36,119 bases of DNA from an uncultured Phascolarctobacterium sp. Its GTDB lineage: Bacteria; Bacillota; Negativicutes; Acidaminococcales; Acidaminococcaceae. The stretch lies in NCBI RefSeq assembly GCF_934190775.1, contig NZ_CAKPTG010000023.1, forward strand, positions 1-36,119, given 5' to 3'. Below are positions 32,173-36,119 of this stretch, one piece after another; positions within the stretch are counted from its first letter, which is position 1, and the number at the start of each line of letters is the position of its first letter. Position numbers and translations under genes: made by a program. The notes beneath the pieces were generated by a model. The model worked only from the letters and a program-made list of their open reading frames with translations, made no database searches and was not told the DNA's origin.

Positions 32173-33396
32173 ATGGATTACTTAACCTTAATTGCACAAC
32201 AAAAACAGGACAAGCTCGCTCTTATAGAGGACGCAGAAGAATATACCTATGCCAGACTGGCGCAGGAGGCGCGCGAGCTGCGCAGTCGTGCTGATTTTAG
32301 CGCTCCGGCGGTTTTTATCCATGAAAGCAGCATCGCCCGTCAGTTAATCAGCTTTCTGGCCTATAGCGGTACAAAAACCGTGCCTATTATTGCTACCGAG
32401 GTAAGTAAAAATCAGCAGTTCAGCTGCGAGGCTATTCCCGAAGCGGCCTGCATGGGCGTTATGACCAGCGGCAGCACCGGCAAAAGCAAGCTGTTGTGGC
32501 GCAGCTATCATAGCTGGGCCGACTTTTTCCCGGAGCAGAACCGTGTCTTCGGCGTTGATGAGCAGACAGTGATTTTTTGTCAGGGAAGCCTGGCCTTTAC
32601 CGGCAACCTTAATATTTATATGGGCGTGCTGGCTGCAGGCGGTACTTTGGTAGTGACGGAGCGCTTTCGTCCGCGCCATTGGCTGCAGCTGATGCAGCGC
32701 TATGCGGTGAACGCAATCTACCTGATTCCGTCCAAGCTTTTACTGTTGCCCAAGTTTCTGCGTGAGCCTGATTTGCGTGTGCGCAGTATCATCAGCGGCT
32801 CGCAGAGCATGGGCAGGCAGGAGGCGGACAAGCTGCTGCAGGTATTCCCCAATGCGGATATCACGCTGTACTACGGTGCCAGCGAGCTGAATTACATTAC
32901 CTACATCAAGGCCGAGGAAATGACGGATGACCGCACACTTATCGGTCGTCCGTTCAAGGGTGTGCAGGTGAGTGTTTATAATGAAGAAATTTTCATTGAT
33001 ACGCCATATCATGTGGAGGAAATCTCGCTGCCGTTTTCGCTGAAGGACAGAGGACATCTGGATGCAGAAGGACGCTTGCACTTTTTGGGGCGCACGGACG
33101 ATATTGTGAGCGTCAACGGACGCAAGGTTTCTGCTGTCAAGGTGTGCGCTGCGCTGACGGAGCTGGAAGGCATTGAGGAGGCAGCAGTCATCTGCCGTCA
33201 TGTGGACGATGCCGATGTGCTTATTGCTTTTGTGGGGGCGGCGTGCGAATACGGCAAGCAGCAGCTGGTTAAGCTGCTGCGGCAAACCTTAGAGGATTAC
33301 GAGCTGCCCAAGCAGTTTGTCTTTATGGAGCAGCTGCCACATAATGAAAGCGGTAAGGTGGATAAATTGGCGCTGAAGAAAATGTACTCAGAGTAA
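32173..33396 (+). CDS. AMP-forming acyl-CoA ligase (YhfT-like)
   Basis: The 407-aa protein is an adenylate-forming enzyme that activates a carboxylic acid with ATP and passes it to CoA. Seen motifs are the P-loop MTSGSTGKSKLLW (A3), YYGASELNYI (A5), LHFLGRTDDIVSVNGRKVSA (A7/A8) and the C-terminal NESGKVDK with the adenylation lysine. It is about 100 residues shorter than ordinary ligases, with a reduced N-terminal domain, so the acid pocket may be unusual. GGAG lies eight bases before the ATG at 32173; a GTG at 32164 overlapping the thiolase stop is an alternative. It is the last gene of the biotin-linked unit. Confidence 0.86.
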   Translation: MDYLTLIAQQKQDKLALIEDAEEYTYARLAQEARELRSRADFSAPAVFIHESSIARQLISFLAYSGTKTVPIIATEVSKNQQFSCEAIPEAACMGVMTSGSTGKSKLLWRSYHSWADFFPEQNRVFGVDEQTVIFCQGSLAFTGNLNIYMGVLAAGGTLVVTERFRPRHWLQLMQRYAVNAIYLIPSKLLLLPKFLREPDLRVRSIISGSQSMGRQEADKLLQVFPNADITLYYGASELNYITYIKAEEMTDDRTLIGRPFKGVQVSVYNEEIFIDTPYHVEEISLPFSLKDRGHLDAEGRLHFLGRTDDIVSVNGRKVSAVKVCAALTELEGIEEAAVICRHVDDADVLIAFVGAACEYGKQQLVKLLRQTLEDYELPKQFVFMEQLPHNESGKVDKLALKKMYSE

Positions 33397-33413
33397 TTTT
33401 TGAGATATCAAAT

Positions 33414-33461
33414 AAACCGTCGTCAGAATTTGTTGGCTTGCAGGTTCTGCCGGCGGTTTTT
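33414..33461 (+). terminator. Terminator after the ligase gene
   Basis: AAACCGTCG (33414-33422) pairs with CGGCGGTTT (33451-33459) around a 28-nt loop, followed by further T residues. Confidence 0.6.
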
Positions 33462-33492
33462 GTGTTTAAGTTCAATATACGCAACAAAAATG

Positions 33493-33536
33493 CTCCGCTT
33501 ACTCTTTTTCAAGGGTAGGCGGAGTCTTTTTTATTT
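33493..33536. terminator. Bidirectional terminator between convergent units
   Basis: CTCCGCTTAC (33493-33502) pairs along ten bases with GTAGGCGGAG (33515-33524), followed by TCTTTTTTATTT on the plus strand and a T5 run on the minus strand. It serves the ligase operon and the opposing 107-aa gene. Confidence 0.85.
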
Positions 33537-33854
33537 ATTGTTCAGTTCTATTGCCAAAAGTTTAATCTGCTCCTGCGCTTCTGCTTCCGTTTCGCACATG
33601 GAAAGGATGACTGGCATTTTGGACCAGTTCACAAAGGCCAGGACGAAGTAATGGTCTACGTATTTATCATTAGTATAAAAGTACCAGTCGCCGGTTTCAT
33701 AAACGAGGCTGGTAATCGTATCGCTGTTGATGTAATCAGGGAAGCGGTTCATGTAATCCCAATGGTTATCTTCGTAAGCGATTTCATCGAGTGTATTGTC
33801 CGTCAGCTCCAAATCGTCGGGGTAATCAGGCTTGGAAAAGGTCTTTATGAACAT
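33531..33854 (-). CDS. Hypothetical protein, 107 aa
   Basis: I do not recognise this acidic, aromatic-rich small protein. It has no signal peptide or membrane segment. Its core, VYETGDWYFYTNDKYVDHYF, suggests a compact beta-rich fold, followed by an amphipathic C-terminal helix rich in Glu and Gln. AAAGGAG stands about nine bases before the ATG. The start overlaps the end of the nuclease gene by 29 nt, so translation is likely coupled. A protective partner of the nuclease is conceivable but nothing in the sequence shows it. Confidence 0.65.
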   Translation of the reverse strand: MFIKTFSKPDYPDDLELTDNTLDEIAYEDNHWDYMNRFPDYINSDTITSLVYETGDWYFYTNDKYVDHYFVLAFVNWSKMPVILSMCETEAEAQEQIKLLAIELNNK

Positions 33855-34377
33855 TGCTATGTCTCCTTTTGGCGAGATTATGGCGATAATCCCACGGTGT
33901 TTCTATATTATCCTGCGCCCACAAGCTTTGGCGGTGGCGCTTGGCAGCTTCTTCAAATTTATCATATATTTCGCAGTTATCAAAGTTCATGTGGTAATGC
34001 ATGGCCATGCCTTTTCTGAGCATTTCGGCGCTCACGTCCTTTCCATCGCAATTTACAAAGGCAACCTCGCGGTTATACTTATCAATGCAGTGCACCTTCA
34101 AGCTGACAGTGCCTTCTTTAAGCAATTCGCTTAAGGCTTTGGTTGCTTCCGCGCCAAAGGGTTGTTCCTTTTCCGGAGCATCTATCATAGCGAGGCGGAT
34201 GCGGTGAAAGCAGCCTGTATTGTCATAGACTGTGATTGTGTCGCCGTCGATGACGCGCACTACCATGGCAGTGTAGCATGTGCCGGGAAGCGGTTGCGCT
34301 TTGACGACGGTGGCCATGAAGATGATGGCGAAGCCTAAAAGAAGAAAGAGGATATAACAGATGATTTTATAGTTCAT
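33826..34377 (-). CDS. Thermonuclease (staphylococcal nuclease-like), membrane-anchored or secreted
   Basis: The 183-aa protein begins with a hydrophobic segment (about residues 4-28) ending in VVKAQ, a signal peptide or anchor. An SNase OB-fold follows: VVRVIDGDTITV, then IRLAMIDAPEKEQPFG with the catalytic Arg and Asp, DKYNREVAFV with the second Arg, and AEMLRKGMAMHY. These are the residues expected for calcium-dependent cleavage of DNA and RNA outside the cytoplasm. The ATG at 34377 has AAAGGA upstream; the longer frame has none. A terminator lies just upstream, so it may have limited co-transcription with the YvrJ group. Confidence 0.88.
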   Translation of the reverse strand: MNYKIICYILFLLLGFAIIFMATVVKAQPLPGTCYTAMVVRVIDGDTITVYDNTGCFHRIRLAMIDAPEKEQPFGAEATKALSELLKEGTVSLKVHCIDKYNREVAFVNCDGKDVSAEMLRKGMAMHYHMNFDNCEIYDKFEEAAKRHRQSLWAQDNIETPWDYRHNLAKRRHSNVHKDLFQA

Positions 34378-34402
34378 TTTGTTGTTCCTTTCGAGATTTT
34401 TT

Positions 34403-34440
34403 ATAAAAAAGAGAGGCTGCCGCACTTTTGTACGACAGCC
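34403..34440 (-). terminator. Terminator after the YvrJ gene
   Basis: On the minus strand GGCTGTCG and CGGCAGCC (34433-34440 and 34415-34422) form a stem around a 10-nt loop, followed by TCTCTTTTTT. Confidence 0.75.
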
Positions 34441-34483
34441 CCTGTGCCATATGATTAGTTATTTAGTATATTGCTTGTATATA

Positions 34484-34663
34484 CTATTGCTGTTGTACAT
34501 ATGGAAATTGCATAACGAGCCTGTCCTGCAGCACGTGGGTGAGGCTTTCGATATTAGCACTCAGCTTTTCTATTCTGCCTTCCATACGGACCAGAAGATA
34601 CGAGCTGACGAGCATGGGAAAACCATAATCCGCTGCTGCGGAAAGCAGTCTTTCAAATTCCAT
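34484..34663 (-). CDS. YvrJ family small membrane protein
   Basis: This 59-aa protein matches the YvrJ family pattern: an N-terminal amphipathic part, then YGFPMLVSSYLLVRMEGRIE, a single membrane segment followed by a charged helix. The family is widespread in Firmicutes and its function is unknown; members look holin-like in size but lack proof. AAGGAG is eight bases before the ATG at 34663. It stands directly downstream of DUF2922 and DUF1659 genes, an association I recall as recurrent. Confidence 0.78.
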   Translation of the reverse strand: MEFERLLSAAADYGFPMLVSSYLLVRMEGRIEKLSANIESLTHVLQDRLVMQFPYVQQQ

Positions 34664-34691
34664 GAGAATCACTCCTTAGGGGGTACGCCGA

Positions 34692-34904
34692 TTAGTTCAA
34701 CACTTCGACGTTACGGTTGACCACACGGGCTTCCACCGCCTGCACCAGGTCGCCGCCGATGGTTTTGAAGACGTTGGCTGCGATGATTTTTTGCATTGCT
34801 TCGTCAGTTTGGGCTTTAGTCAGACCTTCTTTCGGGTTGGCGATGGTGATGAGTTTGGTGCTGCCAGCAGCGTTTTTGAATACTAATTGCAGGGATTTTT
34901 CCAT
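34692..34904 (-). CDS. DUF2922 family protein
   Basis: The 70-aa protein fits DUF2922: EKSLQLVFKNAAGSTKLITI, ANPKEGLTKAQTDEAMQKII and a C-terminal EARVVNRN. No enzyme motif, signal peptide or membrane segment is seen. Function is unknown. I use the ATG at 34904, about ten bases after AAAGGAG. It lies 28 bp before the YvrJ gene and is separated from the DUF1659 gene by 323 bp that hold an inverted-repeat element. Confidence 0.82.
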   Translation of the reverse strand: MEKSLQLVFKNAAGSTKLITIANPKEGLTKAQTDEAMQKIIAANVFKTIGGDLVQAVEARVVNRNVEVLN

Positions 34905-35022
34905 GATTTTTGTCTCCTTTACTTGTTGCAAATTTTTGATTTGGAAATTTGGGTTTGGAAATTTATTTCTCTTGTTAAATTAGGAGTATATCGGAGTATA
35001 GATGAGTAGTAGAGAGATAGTA
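34905..35022. other. AT-rich spacer upstream of DUF2922
   Basis: No gene is seen. It contains two imperfect direct copies of AAATTTCCAAA-type sequence on the minus strand; no convincing -35/-10 pair was found. Confidence 0.3.
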
Positions 35023-35025
35023 GAG

Positions 35026-35163
35026 AGCCTCTCCTTGGGGAGAGGTGGCATCGCGTAGCGATGACGGAGAGGGGATTAGCCAAGCCAACGCTATTCGTAA
35101 GCGTGGAAACAGCAGGCCCCTCTCAGTCGCCCTGACGGGCGCCAGCTCCCCCCAATGGGAGCC
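35026..35163. repeat. 138-bp imperfect inverted-repeat element
   Basis: The left arm (35026-35074) is the imperfect inverse of the right arm (35117-35163). The outer ends read AGCCTCTCCTTGGGGAGAGG and the inverse of GGGAGCC. The left arm also holds the small hairpin ATCGCGTAGCGAT. A 42-bp centre has its own ACGCT/AGCGT hairpin. Similar CTCTCC...GGAGAGG palindromic elements are, as I recall, scattered between genes of gut Firmicutes. It has no coding capacity and looks like a MITE/REP-type insertion that separates two genes of one cluster. Confidence 0.8.
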
Positions 35164-35227
35164 TTTTAGTTGCTGCCTGAGAAGTCATATTGCCTTCTGA
35201 CGGAGAGTATCTCTTACTCTTTTACGC

Positions 35228-35455
35228 TTACGCTTCCGCCAGCTCGCTCTTTTCGGTCAGCTCAATATCCTTGAAGCCTTTCTCCATCAGACCGCCGATA
35301 GCAGTGCCTGCCTCGTACACCTTGTCCAGTGCAGCGTCAGTCTTGATGCCGTTGAAGCTTTTGCCCTTGTACTTGGTAGTACCGTCGGTATTGAGGCCAT
35401 CCTCCACGTTGATGACCAGAGTGCGTTTCATGATTTCCTGATTGATGTTTGCCAT
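35228..35455 (-). CDS. DUF1659 family protein
   Basis: The 75-aa protein fits DUF1659: MKRTLVINVEDGLNTDGTTK followed by the YKGKSFNGIKTDAALDKVYE block and an acidic tail. No known catalytic motif, signal or membrane segment is present. AAAGGAG is well placed before the ATG at 35455. Genes of this family tend to accompany DUF2922 and YvrJ genes, as here; their role is not established. Confidence 0.8.
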   Translation of the reverse strand: MANINQEIMKRTLVINVEDGLNTDGTTKYKGKSFNGIKTDAALDKVYEAGTAIGGLMEKGFKDIELTEKSELAEA

Positions 35456-35522
35456 AGTTGAGAACTCCTTTCGATATTAAAAAAGATTGATAGATGAGCG
35501 GTGCAGGCTGGGGTGTTAGCCT

Positions 35523-36119
35523 TTACGCCGCCGCAAGGTGCGTCAGCATAGGATCTTCAGGCAGCTGCAGCAGCTGAGCTGTGAGCATCGCCTTGCTGTA
35601 CGCTCTGGCCTTTTTACGCAGCACCACACCACCGGGGCACAGGTTCTGGCAGTCCGGCAGGTCGGTGAGTCGGTACAAATCCCAACGCATGTCTTCTGGA
35701 TGCTTAGCTGGACCATAGTCGTCCTGATCGGCAACCTCAGCATGGGTTCTTACTGTGTCAAAAGAGATTTCCAATTCCAGCTCCCGGCACAGGATAGCGA
35801 CAACAATCGCCATCTGTTCAATCTGCAGCGCAGTTGGGGGACATAACCCCTTATAATCCGGGATACTCTGATAATTAAGAGTAGCGTCAAAAGCACAGCA
35901 GAGGGTGATGCCAACGGCACCGGTGTTGCGATGCCAGGTGTGCTCCTTATATTCGCGCAGAGTTCTGCAGGTGAGGTAAATTTCGCCATGCTCATCAATG
36001 TTGATGTGGTAGTCGTCGAAGACCTGACCGTAGGTACCTGCTGTCCAGTGCAAAAATAAGTGTTTGATGCTGCCTTTGGCCTCAGCGGCCACAACGCGCA
36101 GCTCGTCATGATTAATCTT
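35523..36119 (-). CDS. N-acetylmuramoyl-L-alanine amidase, 5' end outside the window
   Basis: The reading frame stays open to the right edge, so the start lies beyond it; at least 198 codons are present. The Amidase_2 fold is indicated by LFLHWTAG with a zinc-binding His, GAVGITLCCAFD, and TVRTHAEVADQDDYGPAKHP with the second zinc His region. The enzyme should cut between the glycan and the peptide of peptidoglycan. No signal peptide is visible in the part seen. Such amidases are common as phage endolysins or spore/cell-wall enzymes; neighbours are small DUF genes rather than clear phage structural genes. The GTG at 36090-36092 is a possible internal start but is less likely. Confidence 0.8.
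   Translation of the reverse strand, partial: KINHDELRVVAAEAKGSIKHLFLHWTAGTYGQVFDDYHINIDEHGEIYLTCRTLREYKEHTWHRNTGAVGITLCCAFDATLNYQSIPDYKGLCPPTALQIEQMAIVVAILCRELELEISFDTVRTHAEVADQDDYGPAKHPEDMRWDLYRLTDLPDCQNLCPGGVVLRKKARAYSKAMLTAQLLQLPEDPMLTHLAAA

Noticed and set aside
33400..33651. Small plus-strand frame between the ligase and the 107-aa gene
   Set aside because: It runs through two terminator hairpins and into the opposing gene, with no ribosome-binding site.
33531..36119. Complete prophage
   Set aside because: Only an amidase, a nuclease and small DUF proteins are seen; there is no capsid, tail, terminase, integrase or attachment-site evidence in the window.

Overview
The window looks like chromosomal DNA of a Negativicutes bacterium, a Firmicute with a Gram-negative-type envelope. 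An Acidaminococcaceae member such as Phascolarctobacterium or Acidaminococcus is my best guess, but the genus cannot be fixed from sequence reading alone. Firmicute markers are RqcH, RemA/DUF370, RNase HIII, RecD2, ComFC, FabK, a SAM-I riboswitch before metK, and the DUF1659/DUF2922/YvrJ trio. Outer-membrane-type features are a tripartite-style RND pump with periplasmic adaptor, an ArnT/PMT-like glycosyltransferase and an exported pentapeptide-repeat protein. No rRNA, tRNA, CRISPR array or insertion sequence was found.

Layout. 1-640: gene-free, strongly structured DNA between two intrinsic terminators, a candidate non-coding RNA. 639-2381: rqcH (minus), divergent from the housekeeping run yicC-remA-gmk-rpoZ-coaBC (2661-5967). 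5968-6183: two-copy tandem repeat. 6285-7726: promoter, SAM-I riboswitch and metK. 7798-16589: long plus-strand run with an RND adaptor and pump, rnhC, a YdjC/ChbG-type deacetylase, a YbhN-type membrane protein and a PMT/ArnT-type glycosyltransferase. The last three look like an envelope-glycan or lipid-modifying cassette. 16840-18516: ilvD (minus), preceded by a 119-bp tandem array (18562-18957) that shares a palindromic core with the first array. 19224-20168: fabK. 20290-23336: a MocR-type regulator divergent from an aldehyde dehydrogenase, with overlapping promoters and an inverted repeat between them. 23422-25447 (minus): exported pentapeptide protein, HAD phosphatase and a SpeD-like protein lacking the residue that forms the pyruvoyl cofactor. 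25667-29665: recD2-comFC-SLC13-type permease.

29701-33396 is the most interesting block: MaoC-like hydratase, BioY biotin transporter, atypical thiolase and short acyl-CoA ligase. They lie behind a strong promoter overlapped by a BirA-operator-like inverted repeat. The set resembles the biotin-controlled yhfS-yhfT-yhfU group of Bacillus subtilis, whose function is unknown. 33531-36119 (minus): a 107-aa protein of unknown function, a secreted or anchored thermonuclease, YvrJ, DUF2922, DUF1659 and an amidase cut by the window edge. A 138-bp inverted-repeat element is inserted among them.

Long antisense reading frames over metK, ilvD, the MocR gene and the pump were treated as shadows of codon bias. 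Where a better ribosome-binding site exists I moved starts inward from the longest reading frame and say so in each entry.
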